This document shows positions 8,825 through 15,800 of a stretch of DNA of 20,066 bases, piece after piece (within the stretch, counting starts at the first letter, position 1; the number at the start of each line of letters is the position of its first letter). The stretch spans positions 1 to 20,066 of the forward strand of contig JAURZO010000073.1 in the NCBI GenBank assembly GCA_030653405.1, given 5' to 3'. The notes beneath the pieces were generated by a model. The model worked only from the letters and a program-made list of their open reading frames with translations. It was not told the origin of the DNA and searched no databases. The translations under genes were made by a program, and so were the position numbers. Source of the stretch: Zwartia sp. Its GTDB lineage: Bacteria; Pseudomonadota; Gammaproteobacteria; Burkholderiales; Burkholderiaceae_B.

Positions 8825-9777
8825 GTCAATACGCATTCGGAAAGGTGGGTGTGCTCTACGGTGGCAGGTCGGCAGAGCGCGAGGTTTCTCTCATGTCAGG
8901 CACGGGCGTGCATGCCGCACTTCGAAGTCGGGGCGTCGATGCGCACCTGTTTGATACGGGCTCGAGCAGTTTGGCAGACCTTGCCGAACAAGGATTTGAA
9001 AGGGTGTTTGTCGCTTTACATGGCCGGTACGGTGAGGATGGTACGTTGCAAGGTGCGCTGGAGTTGTTGGGCATTCCCTATACAGGCAGTGGCCCGATGG
9101 CGTCGAGCCTGGCGATGGACAAAATTATGACCAAGCGCATCTGGCGAGAAGCGGGCTTGCCGACGCCCGGGTATATGGCACTAAAAAATGAGCAAGAGGT
9201 GACTCTGGCTGAAAAGACGTTGGGTTTGCCGCTCATGCTCAAGCCGCCGCATGAGGGCTCAACACTTGGGATTGTGAAGGTCTGCGAGTCTTCAAAGCTG
9301 TTGGAGGGCTATCGCCATGCCTGCGGTTTTGACGAAGTGGTGTTGGCCGAACAGTTCATTAATGGACGTGAACTCACGGTTGCTCTGTTGGGGCGTGGTG
9401 CGGACGCATACGCGCTACCTCTGATCGAGATTGTGGCACCTGATGGGAACTACGATTACGAACACAAATATTTTTCAGATGACACACAGTACTTGTGCCC
9501 GGCGCCTGTTTCACCCGAGCTTGCAAAAGAAATTGCAGAGCTTTGTGTGAGGGCATATCGCGCTTTGGATTGTGAAGGATGGGGCCGTGCGGACGTCATC
9601 CTTGATGCGCAAGAGCGTCCCTGGCTGATTGAGATGAACACCTCGCCTGGCATGACAGGGCACTCATTGGTGCCGATGGCCGCGAAGGCGGCGGGTATGG
9701 ACTATCCGGCATTGTGTATGCATATATTGAACGATGCGTGTTGCAAAATTGGCCGTAACGGTCGAAATCAAGAATAA
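8821..9777 (+). CDS. ddl: D-alanine--D-alanine ligase, DdlB type
   Basis: Ddl makes the D-Ala-D-Ala dipeptide that the MurF half of the upstream fusion then uses. This 318-residue ATP-grasp enzyme shows the N-terminal VLYGGRSAEREVSLMSG motif, ALHGRYGEDGTLQG, GIPYTGSG, SLAMDK, the Ser-containing loop KPPHEGSTLG (residues 141-150; many homologues read K-P-x-x-E-G-S-S), YDYEHKY (from 211) and the metal-ligand stretch EMNTSPGMTGHSL (from 271). The ATG at 8821 lies in an ATGA overlap with murC, with TAGGAG at 8808-8813 as ribosome site. A short C-terminal extension after MHILNDACC is basic and contains two adjacent cysteines; it is not part of the conserved fold. Position between murC and ftsQ supports the ddlB assignment. 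Confidence 0.96.
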   Translation: MSQYAFGKVGVLYGGRSAEREVSLMSGTGVHAALRSRGVDAHLFDTGSSSLADLAEQGFERVFVALHGRYGEDGTLQGALELLGIPYTGSGPMASSLAMDKIMTKRIWREAGLPTPGYMALKNEQEVTLAEKTLGLPLMLKPPHEGSTLGIVKVCESSKLLEGYRHACGFDEVVLAEQFINGRELTVALLGRGADAYALPLIEIVAPDGNYDYEHKYFSDDTQYLCPAPVSPELAKEIAELCVRAYRALDCEGWGRADVILDAQERPWLIEMNTSPGMTGHSLVPMAAKAAGMDYPALCMHILNDACCKIGRNGRNQE

Positions 9778-9789
9778 GCGGAGCGACTT

Positions 9790-10596
9790 GTGTGGAACGA
9801 AGCCCGTACGATCAACCGACTTGCCAACACCCTTGCGGTGCTGGCAGTGCTGGCCATGTTGGCCGGGGGGATCTATTGGCTGATTCAACGACCACTGTTC
9901 GATTTGCAAGCAATCGAAATCGAACCAGCGCCCAATTCCACTTTGCGCTACGTGACACCTGCAAGCATTCAAAATGCCGTTGCGGGAAATTTGATGGGCA
10001 ATTTCTTTACGATCAGTCTGGACGAAGCCAAGAAGGTGTTCGAGGAAGCGCCTTGGGTGCGCTCGGCTTCCGTGCGCAGGATCTGGCCCAATGCGATCAG
10101 AGTCACAATCGAAGAGCAACAGCCGCTCGCGCTTTGGAACGACAGTCAAATGATCAATACTTGGGGGCAGGTGTTTACCGCCAACCAAGGAGAACTGGAC
10201 GACGACGTCGCGTTGCCTCAGTTCGAAGGTCCGGAAGGCAAAGAGGGACTGGTCGTCAATCGTTATGCCGAGCTCGAGCGCTGGTTTGCTCCGCTCGATG
10301 TCACCGTACGCAAACTTTCGCTCAGCGATCGACTCGCCTGGCAGGTCACTTTATCCAACGGCATGACGCTGGCGCTCGGTCGAGATCCTGGCGCGGAAGC
10401 GGCAGACCCGCAAGGCGGGATTTTGGGCGCACAGCCTTTCGCAGCGCGCATCCAACGTTTTGTCCAAGCATTGCCTTTTGCGAGCCAGAAAATTGGAAAT
10501 CGCGAGATCACACATGCAGATTTAAGATATCCCAATGGTTTTGCATTAACACTTGCAGCCTTGCCCGAAAACCCTCAACTGAAAAAGAAACGATAA
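9790..10596 (+). CDS. ftsQ: Cell division protein FtsQ
   Basis: FtsQ is a bitopic inner-membrane divisome protein that, with FtsB and FtsL, links the cytoplasmic ring to septal synthesis. The 268-residue protein has a short N-terminal tail, one membrane segment (about residues 11-32), a POTRA domain (about 36-105) with the typical EEAPWVRSASVRRIWPNAIRVTIEEQQPLALW pattern spread over residues 84-116, then the FtsQ beta domain and a basic C-terminus. The GTG at 9790 gives the usual M-W-N start and has CGGAG at 9779-9783, 6 nt upstream. It lies 12 nt after ddl and only 4 nt before ftsA, so it appears to be part of the same transcript. Confidence 0.95.
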   Translation: MWNEARTINRLANTLAVLAVLAMLAGGIYWLIQRPLFDLQAIEIEPAPNSTLRYVTPASIQNAVAGNLMGNFFTISLDEAKKVFEEAPWVRSASVRRIWPNAIRVTIEEQQPLALWNDSQMINTWGQVFTANQGELDDDVALPQFEGPEGKEGLVVNRYAELERWFAPLDVTVRKLSLSDRLAWQVTLSNGMTLALGRDPGAEAADPQGGILGAQPFAARIQRFVQALPFASQKIGNREITHADLRYPNGFALTLAALPENPQLKKKR

Positions 10597-10600
10597 CGCC

Positions 10601-11827
10601 ATGACCCGTGACATCAAGGATCTGATCGTCGCCCTCGATATCGGCACCAGTAAAGTGGTTGCTGTCGTCGCCGAAATATTGCCCGAGGGGCGTTTTGAAG
10701 TGCTTGGATTGGGCCAGCACGAGTCCAAGGGAATGCGCAAGGGAGTCGTGGTCAATATCGAGACGACTGTGAACTCCATTCAGCGCGCGCTGGAAGAAGC
10801 TGAGCTCATGGCGGACTGCAAGATTCGCGATGTGTATACGGGCATCGCTGGGAGCCATATTCGTAGTTTCAACTCGAGTGGCATGGTTGCGGTCAAGGAC
10901 AAGGAAGTCACTGCGGCCGATGTCGCGCGCGTAATTGAGACGGCAAAAGCGGTCAATATCCCGACCGATCAGCAAGTCTTACATGTCCTCACGCAAGAAT
11001 TCATTGTTGACGGTCAAGAAGACATTCGTGAGCCGATCGGGATGAGCGGATTACGCCTCGAGGTCAAGGTGCACATCGTGACCGGAGCCGTGAGCGCAGC
11101 ACAAAATATTGTGAAGTGTGTGCGCCGTTGCGGTTTGGAAGTGCAGGATCTGATTTTGCAGCCGCTGGCGTCGAGCCTGGCGTGTTTGACTGCGGATGAG
11201 AAAGAGCTGGGTGTTGTACTTGTTGACATTGGTGGGGGTACGACGGATGTCGCGATCTACACCGGTGGAGCGATACGTCACACTGCCGTATTGCCGATCG
11301 CCGGAGATCAAATCACGAGCGACATCGCCGCCATGCTGCGTACGCCAACGCCTGATGCGGAAGACATCAAACTGAGATTTGGTGTGGCCAAACAGGTTTT
11401 GGCCAGTCCGGATGAAGCGGTTGAGGTGCCCGGTCTGGGTGATCGAGGCCCGCGTCAGGTGAAAAGGCAGGCACTTGGTGCCGTCATTGAGCCGCGCGTC
11501 GAAGAGTTGTTCGGGTTAGTCCAGCAGGTGATTCGGGAGTCTGGCTACGAAGATTTATTGTCTTCTGGCATCGTACTGACAGGCGGAAGTTCCATGATGC
11601 CTGGCATGGTTGAGTTAGCGGAAGATGTGTTTTTAAAGCCTGTGCGAGTGGCCGTCCCTGATTACGACGGTAGCCTGGCCGACGTGATGCGTAGCCCCCG
11701 ATTTTCGACTGTGATGGGATTGTTGGGCGAGGCGCGTATGCAACGCCTGAGGGGTAGAAAGTTTACGCAGCAATCGGGTAGTTTCAAGGCTATTCTTGCG
11801 CGGATGAAAGAGTGGTTTATGCATTGA
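10601..11827 (+). CDS. ftsA: Cell division protein FtsA
   Basis: FtsA is an actin-fold ATPase that tethers FtsZ to the membrane and recruits later divisome proteins. The 408-residue sequence begins with the phosphate-1 motif LIVALDIGTSKVVAVVAE and has the DIGGGTTDVAIY phosphate-2 motif and the VLTGGSSMMPGM adenosine motif. It ends in a short amphipathic helix (FKAILARMKEWFMH, residues 395-408), the expected membrane-targeting sequence. The subdomain 1C region inserted after the first nucleotide motif is present. The start ATG at 10601 lies 4 nt after the ftsQ stop and has no good Shine-Dalgarno, so translation is probably coupled to ftsQ. A 174-nt structured gap separates it from ftsZ. Confidence 0.97.
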   Translation: MTRDIKDLIVALDIGTSKVVAVVAEILPEGRFEVLGLGQHESKGMRKGVVVNIETTVNSIQRALEEAELMADCKIRDVYTGIAGSHIRSFNSSGMVAVKDKEVTAADVARVIETAKAVNIPTDQQVLHVLTQEFIVDGQEDIREPIGMSGLRLEVKVHIVTGAVSAAQNIVKCVRRCGLEVQDLILQPLASSLACLTADEKELGVVLVDIGGGTTDVAIYTGGAIRHTAVLPIAGDQITSDIAAMLRTPTPDAEDIKLRFGVAKQVLASPDEAVEVPGLGDRGPRQVKRQALGAVIEPRVEELFGLVQQVIRESGYEDLLSSGIVLTGGSSMMPGMVELAEDVFLKPVRVAVPDYDGSLADVMRSPRFSTVMGLLGEARMQRLRGRKFTQQSGSFKAILARMKEWFMH

Positions 11828-11849
11828 ATTGGTGCCGAGAGGTGCCAGA

Positions 11850-11882
11850 CAAGTCGATTCAAAAAATAGAAGAGTCGACTTG
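11850..11882 (+). other. Inverted repeat 1 in the ftsA-ftsZ leader
   Basis: The arms at 11850-11860 and 11872-11882 can form an 11-bp stem (CAAGTCGATTC with GAGTCGACTTG, one G-U pair in RNA) around an 11-nt A-rich loop. It is followed directly by a purine run GAGGAGGAG (11882-11890) that looks like a ribosome site but has no start codon at a usable distance. It lacks a U-tract, so it is not a typical intrinsic terminator. It may be an RNA stability or control element, or an operator in DNA form. Confidence 0.6.
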
Positions 11883-11891
11883 AGGAGGAGA

Positions 11892-11936
11892 CGTTTCAAG
11901 CCCGGTGCGGACACCGTCGGCATCGAGTTTGAAACG
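11892..11936 (+). other. Inverted repeat 2 in the ftsA-ftsZ leader, with a nested hairpin
   Basis: Perfect 8-bp arms CGTTTCAA (11892-11899) and TTGAAACG (11929-11936) enclose 29 nt. Inside, CGGTG (11903-11907) and CACCG (11912-11916) form a tight stem over a CGGA loop. The hexamer GAAACG or its complement CGTTTC occurs three times in this leader (11892, 11931, 11966), which is the pattern expected of a protein-binding site as well as of RNA structure. Function is not known to me. Confidence 0.55.
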
Positions 11937-11937
11937 A

Positions 11938-11969
11938 TTTCTAAAAGTAGTGTGGGGAAATTTTAGAAA
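11938..11969 (+). other. Inverted repeat 3, just upstream of the ftsZ ribosome site
   Basis: Perfect 9-bp arms TTTCTAAAA (11938-11946) and TTTTAGAAA (11961-11969) flank a 14-nt loop. The stem is A/T-rich and weak as RNA, so it may act as DNA, for example as an operator. It ends 19 nt before the ftsZ Shine-Dalgarno (11989-11995). I could not identify a convincing promoter -35/-10 pair in this leader. Confidence 0.55.
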
Positions 11970-11988
11970 CGTTTGTTGTTTAAGACTT

Positions 11989-11995
11989 GAGGGAG
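11989..11995 (+). promoter_or_regulatory. ftsZ ribosome-binding site (decides the start)
   Basis: GAGGGAG lies 6 nt before the ATG at 12002 and 9 nt before a second in-frame ATG at 12005. This supports one of the two ATGs rather than the in-frame TTG at 11987, which overlaps the ribosome site itself. Confidence 0.75.
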
Positions 11996-12001
11996 TCAAT
12001 C

Positions 12002-13165
12002 ATGATGTTTGAAATGTTAGATAACGCAAATAAAGGCACAGTGATCAAAGTGGTCGGTGTCGGTGGCGCGGGCGGCAATGCTGTCTCGCATATGATTCGT
12101 TCTGGTGTCCAGGGTGTGGATTTCATTTGCTGCAATACCGATGCTCAGGCGTTGGCGGCGACAAATGCGCCCGTCCAGATTCGTCTGGGCCGGTCAGGTT
12201 TGGGTGCTGGTGCCAAGCCGGATCAAGGACGTGCAGCCGCGGAGCTCGCGCGCGAAGAAATTCGCGCTGCGTTGAGTGGCGCCAACATGGTGTTCATCAC
12301 GGCAGGTATGGGCGGTGGCACTGGAACGGGCGCGGGTCCTGTGGTGGCTGAGGTCGCTAAAGAGTTGGGTATTTTGACGGTGGGCGTCGTCACGAAGCCT
12401 TTCTCGTTTGAAGGCGCCAAGCGCATGAAAATGTCGGAAGACGGGATCAATGAGTTGTCAAAGTATGTGCACTCGCTGATTGTCGTGTTGAACGAAAATC
12501 TTTACGAGTTGATGGACGAAGACGCCACCCAGGCTGATTGCTTTAAAGCTGCCGATGATGTGCTGCACAATGCCTGCGCAGGCATCGCAGAGATCATTAA
12601 CGTAGAGGGTAACGTGAACGTCGACTTTGAAGACGTCAAGACCATCATGGGCGAGCAGGGTCAAGCGATGCTCGGTACGGCAATGGCCGCAGGTCCTGAT
12701 CGCGCGAAAATCGCGGCAGAGCAGGCCGTCGCTTGTCCGTTGCTAGAGGGCGTTAATCTGAATGGTGCGCGTGGCGTGTTGGTCAACATCACAGCAAGCA
12801 GCTCGCTCAAAATGAAAGAGACGCGCGCAATCATGGATCACATCAGTGGTTTTGCCGCACCAGAGGCCACCGTCATTTTCGGTACCGCTTACGATGATTC
12901 GATGGGAGACAATCTGCGTGTGACCGTTGTGGCAACGGGACTTGGTCGGGCGCAGAGCCGCCCAGTCATTGTTCCTGAACCCATGGAGTTGCAGCGAACA
13001 GGAACCGACAATATGCATGTTGGTCATGGTCATGGTCAGGATCTGGGCGTACCGTCTGTGTTGCGTAATCCACGCACACAAGCGACTGCGCAGGTGCGCG
13101 CGCTGGAAACTGCGGGCATGGAGCACTATGACATTCCCGCATTTTTGCGTCGTCAGGCTGACTGA
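12002..13165 (+). CDS. ftsZ: Cell division protein FtsZ
   Basis: FtsZ is the tubulin-like GTPase that polymerises into the cytoplasmic Z ring. The 387-residue protein has the nucleotide loop VVGVGGAGGNAV, the tubulin signature GGGTGTGA (residues 104-111), the T7 synergy loop NVDFEDVKTIM (catalytic Asp208 and Asp211), a short linker of about 55 residues and the conserved C-terminal peptide DIPAFLRRQAD that binds FtsA and other partners. The linker carries a small His-Gly patch (MHVGHGHGQ, residues 338-346). The start is ATG 12002 (or 12005), placed by the GAGGGAG ribosome site. The gene is separated from ftsA by a structured leader and is followed by a strong hairpin, so it may have its own expression control. 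Confidence 0.97.
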   Translation: MMFEMLDNANKGTVIKVVGVGGAGGNAVSHMIRSGVQGVDFICCNTDAQALAATNAPVQIRLGRSGLGAGAKPDQGRAAAELAREEIRAALSGANMVFITAGMGGGTGTGAGPVVAEVAKELGILTVGVVTKPFSFEGAKRMKMSEDGINELSKYVHSLIVVLNENLYELMDEDATQADCFKAADDVLHNACAGIAEIINVEGNVNVDFEDVKTIMGEQGQAMLGTAMAAGPDRAKIAAEQAVACPLLEGVNLNGARGVLVNITASSSLKMKETRAIMDHISGFAAPEATVIFGTAYDDSMGDNLRVTVVATGLGRAQSRPVIVPEPMELQRTGTDNMHVGHGHGQDLGVPSVLRNPRTQATAQVRALETAGMEHYDIPAFLRRQAD

Positions 13166-13275
13166 TTGGCAGCAAAGAGGCTGGATATAGCCTTGTCCAG
13201 GCGGGCGGCTAGGCCGTCTGCTGTGGGCACTGACTGACTCCCTACGCCGGAGCCTGATTGTCTGGGCTTTTGGTT

Positions 13276-13305
13276 ACACACCCGGGTCTCCCCACCCGGG
13301 TGTGT
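13276..13305 (+). terminator. Probable transcription terminator after ftsZ
   Basis: A perfect 12-bp inverted repeat (ACACACCCGGGT at 13276-13287, ACCCGGGTGTGT at 13294-13305) closes a 6-nt loop (CTCCCC). The following bases are only moderately T-rich (TGTCGTCTT), so it may be a leaky or Rho-assisted terminator. Its position 110 nt after ftsZ and 80 nt before lpxC suggests that it ends the dcw transcript. Weaker structure (13204-13218, GGCGGC-TAG-GCCGTC with one G-T pair) lies upstream in the same gap. Confidence 0.7.
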
Positions 13306-13346
13306 TGTCGTCTTCGAAATACCTCCGCAGCGGTGGCCAAAAACGT

Positions 13347-13352
13347 TACAAT
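13347..13352 (+). promoter_or_regulatory. Candidate -10 element of an lpxC promoter
   Basis: TACAAT matches five of six consensus -10 bases and lies 32 nt upstream of the lpxC ATG, after the terminator hairpin. I see no good -35 at 16-18 nt upstream (about 13323-13330), so the promoter is only moderately supported. Confidence 0.4.
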
Positions 13353-13384
13353 AGTTCTAGTTTTCAAGGAATTAGCCCTTATAT

Positions 13385-14308
13385 ATGTTTCGCCAACGCA
13401 CAATCAAAAACCTGGTCAAGACAACGGGTGTCGGCCTGCATTCTGGTCGTCGTGTTGAACTGACCTTGCGTCCGGCCGCGCCGGACACGGGTATCGTGTT
13501 TCATCGTGTCGATCTGCCAGAGGTGGTGGACATCCCTGCGCAAGCCGCAATGGTTAGAGACACTCGCATGGCCTCGGTGCTAGGCGAGGGTGCCGGACGC
13601 GTCTCAACAGTTGAGCATCTGATGTCTGCGCTCGCGGGACTTGGTATCGATAATCTGCACGTCGACCTGACGGCCGAAGAAGTGCCGATTATGGATGGCA
13701 GTGCAGCAACCTTCATTTATCTTCTGCGTTCAGCCGGGATTGAGGAACAATCCGCGCCTAAAAAGTTTTTGCGTGTGCTCAAACCTATCGAGGTGATTGA
13801 GGGTGAAGGCGATCAGGCGAAATGGGCGAGACTTGAGCCCCATGATGGTTTTGCCTTGGCATTTTCTATCGATTTTCGGCATCCGGCGATCAATTCAACC
13901 GCAAACTTCGCTGAAATCGATTTTGCGACGCAGTCCTACGTCAAAGAAATCGCACGTGCGCGCACGTTCGGTTTTGTCAATGAAGTAGAGACACTCAGAT
14001 CAATGGGTCTTGCCCGTGGCGGTAGTCTGGATAATGCGATCGTGATGGATGAGTATCGCGTACTGAATACCGACGGTTTGCGTTATGACGATGAGTTTGT
14101 CAAACACAAGATTCTGGATGCGGTGGGCGATTTGTATTTAATTGGCAAGCCATTGGTGGCGCGCTACGTGGCATGCAAGTCCGGACATGCGCTGAATAAC
14201 CAGCTTGCCTTGAAACTCCTGGCACAGCCGGATGCGTGGGAAATTGTTACTTACGCGTCTCAGTCCGAGGCGCCAGCGGCGTTTCGTCAGGAGTGGAAGC
14301 TGGCTTGA
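13385..14308 (+). CDS. lpxC: UDP-3-O-acyl-N-acetylglucosamine deacetylase
   Basis: LpxC is the zinc-dependent cytoplasmic deacetylase that commits UDP-3-O-acyl-GlcNAc to lipid A. The 307-residue protein starts with the family-typical MFRQRTIKNLVKTTGVGLHSG. It contains the zinc ligand in TVEHLMSALAG (His78), the HKILDAVGD motif with His241 and Asp245, and the late histidine in GHALNNQL (His268), corresponding to E. coli His79, His238, Asp242 and His265. AAGGA at 13366-13370 is the only ribosome-site-like sequence and is rather far (14 nt) from the ATG at 13385; the start is fixed by homology. The last 62 nt overlap the end of the convergent dciA-type gene. Confidence 0.97.
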   Translation: MFRQRTIKNLVKTTGVGLHSGRRVELTLRPAAPDTGIVFHRVDLPEVVDIPAQAAMVRDTRMASVLGEGAGRVSTVEHLMSALAGLGIDNLHVDLTAEEVPIMDGSAATFIYLLRSAGIEEQSAPKKFLRVLKPIEVIEGEGDQAKWARLEPHDGFALAFSIDFRHPAINSTANFAEIDFATQSYVKEIARARTFGFVNEVETLRSMGLARGGSLDNAIVMDEYRVLNTDGLRYDDEFVKHKILDAVGDLYLIGKPLVARYVACKSGHALNNQLALKLLAQPDAWEIVTYASQSEAPAAFRQEWKLA

Positions 14309-14789
14309 TATCGCCTCGGTGATGTCTAAGCAGTTTTGAGACTGCGTCGGCCAAAGGGCCGGGTCGCAGATGTTTACTCAGGTCATCAAAGGCCTTTAGG
14401 TCTTCTTGGTCAAGCGTTCTTGCTTCGCGAAGGGGTTTTGTGACTTCGGGAAGCCCGAGTCCTCCTTGGACTTTTAGCTTGATTTCGCTGATGTTCCAAC
14501 CCGATGCTTGTAATCCCGCAGTCACAGTAGGGGCCAATTGGCGGAACTTTGCGGCGAACGCAGCACTCGAAACCATCAGCGTTAAGGCATGATTTTCGAT
14601 TTTTACGACTTCAAACGCATTGCGCATGCTGAGGGGGAGTCTCTGGACGACCGCGCTGCGGAGTTTGAGGTGCATTTGAGCAGTGGCCAGAACGTTGGCT
14701 GACTGCGAGTCGTGACCCAGCCACCCGATTAAATGGGTGCTGCCAGTTTGTGCCGGGCTGCGAGTTCGGCGTGGTGGGGGTGCGGCCAT
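14247..14789 (-). CDS. dciA: DciA-family (DUF721) protein, putative DnaB helicase-loading factor
   Basis: This 180-residue protein resembles DUF721/DciA proteins, which are implicated in loading the replicative helicase DnaB in bacteria lacking DnaC. The recognisable core is ALTLMVSSAAFAAKFRQLAP followed by WNISEIKLKVQG, after a basic Pro/Arg-rich N-terminus with the GWLG motif. The C-terminus is polar and probably disordered. Location between lpxC and secA next to an M23 peptidase gene is a recurring arrangement in beta- and gammaproteobacteria (for example Pseudomonas), which supports the call. Its stop lies inside lpxC (62-nt tail-to-tail overlap). Its ATG at 14787-14789 lacks a clear Shine-Dalgarno and is 18 nt from the divergent M23 start. 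Confidence 0.8.
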   Translation of the reverse strand: MAAPPPRRTRSPAQTGSTHLIGWLGHDSQSANVLATAQMHLKLRSAVVQRLPLSMRNAFEVVKIENHALTLMVSSAAFAAKFRQLAPTVTAGLQASGWNISEIKLKVQGGLGLPEVTKPLREARTLDQEDLKAFDDLSKHLRPGPLADAVSKLLRHHRGDIKPASTPDETPLAPRTETRK

Positions 14790-14790
14790 C

Positions 14791-14800
14791 AGGAAAGGAA
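14791..14800 (+). promoter_or_regulatory. Ribosome-binding site deciding the M23 peptidase start
   Basis: The purine run AGGAAAGGAA ends 7 nt before the ATG at 14808. It favours that ATG over the upstream in-frame ATG at 14733, which would add 25 residues with no membrane-protein character and would overlap most of the dciA N-terminus. Confidence 0.75.
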
Positions 14801-14807
14801 TTGTCAG

Positions 14808-15800
14808 ATGAAGTTAGTCATTATGCCTTCTCGGCAGGGGAAGTATGCACCCATTTCAATCAGTGTCAGCAGATTGATTCTGATTGTCGGGCTTTTACTC
14901 GTCGGTGCGTTGGTCGCCGGCGCTGCCCTTCAGCGGCTCGTTTGGACCACAACACATGCTGCGGTCAGGCCCCCCGATGCCTCGGGTTCTGCGCAGCTTT
15001 CCTCGGGTATTTCAGATGCTCAGGCGATGAGATTGCTGGCCACTAAAGTTGGGGAGTTACAGGCGACGGTGGCGCGTCTTGATGGGTTGGGTCAGCGCGT
15101 CGCAAAGGTGGCGGGTTTGCCGGATGATGACGTCACCATCGTCCCGGAGCCGCCTGAAGCCACAGTGGTACTGGATGACCTTTGGGTTCCTGCCTCTGAG
15201 TCGAAGGCTCCGCCCTTTTCGCAATTGGAGCAAGAAATCAACTGGGTTCAGAAAAGCCTCTCTAGACAGGGAGAGTATTTTTCGCTCTTGGATCTCGCGG
15301 TGACACAACAGGCAGCAAGCGTGGCTCGATTGCCCACGGCGATGCCAATCGAGTCTTATCCCTACCTCAGTTCCTCGTATGGCTGGCGACGGAACCCGTT
15401 TAACGGGCAATTGAGTATGCACGAGGGTCTGGACTTCAGCGCCCCGCATGGGACGCCGATCCGGTCTGCAGCTGGCGGGGTCGTACGGACGGTGACTGTT
15501 CATCGAGGCTATGGAAATATGGTCGAAATCGATCACGGCGCAGGGCTCATGACGCGTTATGCCCATGCCAAAACGATTTTGGTCAAAGAGGGGGAAGTCG
15601 TGACCCGAGGCCAATTAATCGCGCGCGTGGGCTCGACGGGCCTCTCCACAGGGCCGCACTTGCACTTTGAGGTACGCCAGGATGACAAGCCCCTCGACCC
15701 CAGAGCATTTTTAGCGGGTCAGCCGATGACAACGCCAGTCGCTTCGGCGCGCCCCATAACAGGGTCGTCCTCGATTACATGGCAGCCACGCGTGCGTTAA
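14808..15800 (+). CDS. Membrane-anchored M23-family peptidoglycan metallopeptidase (LytM/NlpD-like)
   Basis: This 330-residue protein has a short basic cytoplasmic tail, one membrane segment (about residues 16-38), a periplasmic segment with likely coiled-coil character (about 65-100), and a C-terminal LytM domain (about 185-305). The zinc-site residues are intact: H205-E-G-L-D209, His253 in RYAHAK, and H284-L-H286-F-E. It is therefore probably an active zinc endopeptidase acting on peptide cross-links in the periplasm, rather than a degenerate amidase activator such as EnvC or NlpD. The start is chosen by the AGGAAAGGAA ribosome site. A tail of about 30 residues follows the domain. The gene lies directly upstream of secA, at the position secM occupies in E. 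coli. Confidence 0.88.
   Translation: MKLVIMPSRQGKYAPISISVSRLILIVGLLLVGALVAGAALQRLVWTTTHAAVRPPDASGSAQLSSGISDAQAMRLLATKVGELQATVARLDGLGQRVAKVAGLPDDDVTIVPEPPEATVVLDDLWVPASESKAPPFSQLEQEINWVQKSLSRQGEYFSLLDLAVTQQAASVARLPTAMPIESYPYLSSSYGWRRNPFNGQLSMHEGLDFSAPHGTPIRSAAGGVVRTVTVHRGYGNMVEIDHGAGLMTRYAHAKTILVKEGEVVTRGQLIARVGSTGLSTGPHLHFEVRQDDKPLDPRAFLAGQPMTTPVASARPITGSSSITWQPRVR

Noticed and set aside
9792..10604. A 270-residue + strand open frame covering the whole of ftsQ in another phase
   Set aside because: It is Arg/Gln/Ser-rich with no hydrophobic core or recognisable motif, while the 9790 frame gives a complete FtsQ. A coincidental open frame is the simplest reading.
11987..12001. Extension of ftsZ to TTG at 11987
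   Set aside because: It would place the start within the GAGGGAG ribosome site; the ATG at 12002/12005 matches known FtsZ N-termini.
11905..12012. A possible 35-codon leader ORF (GTG at 11905) ending just inside ftsZ
   Set aside because: The GAGGAGGAG run is too far from the GTG, the start is weak, and most of the frame runs through inverted repeats. There is no evidence of translation.
13258..13458. A 66-residue + strand frame between ftsZ and lpxC
   Set aside because: It reads through the terminator hairpin and into lpxC in another phase, with no ribosome site or recognisable protein.
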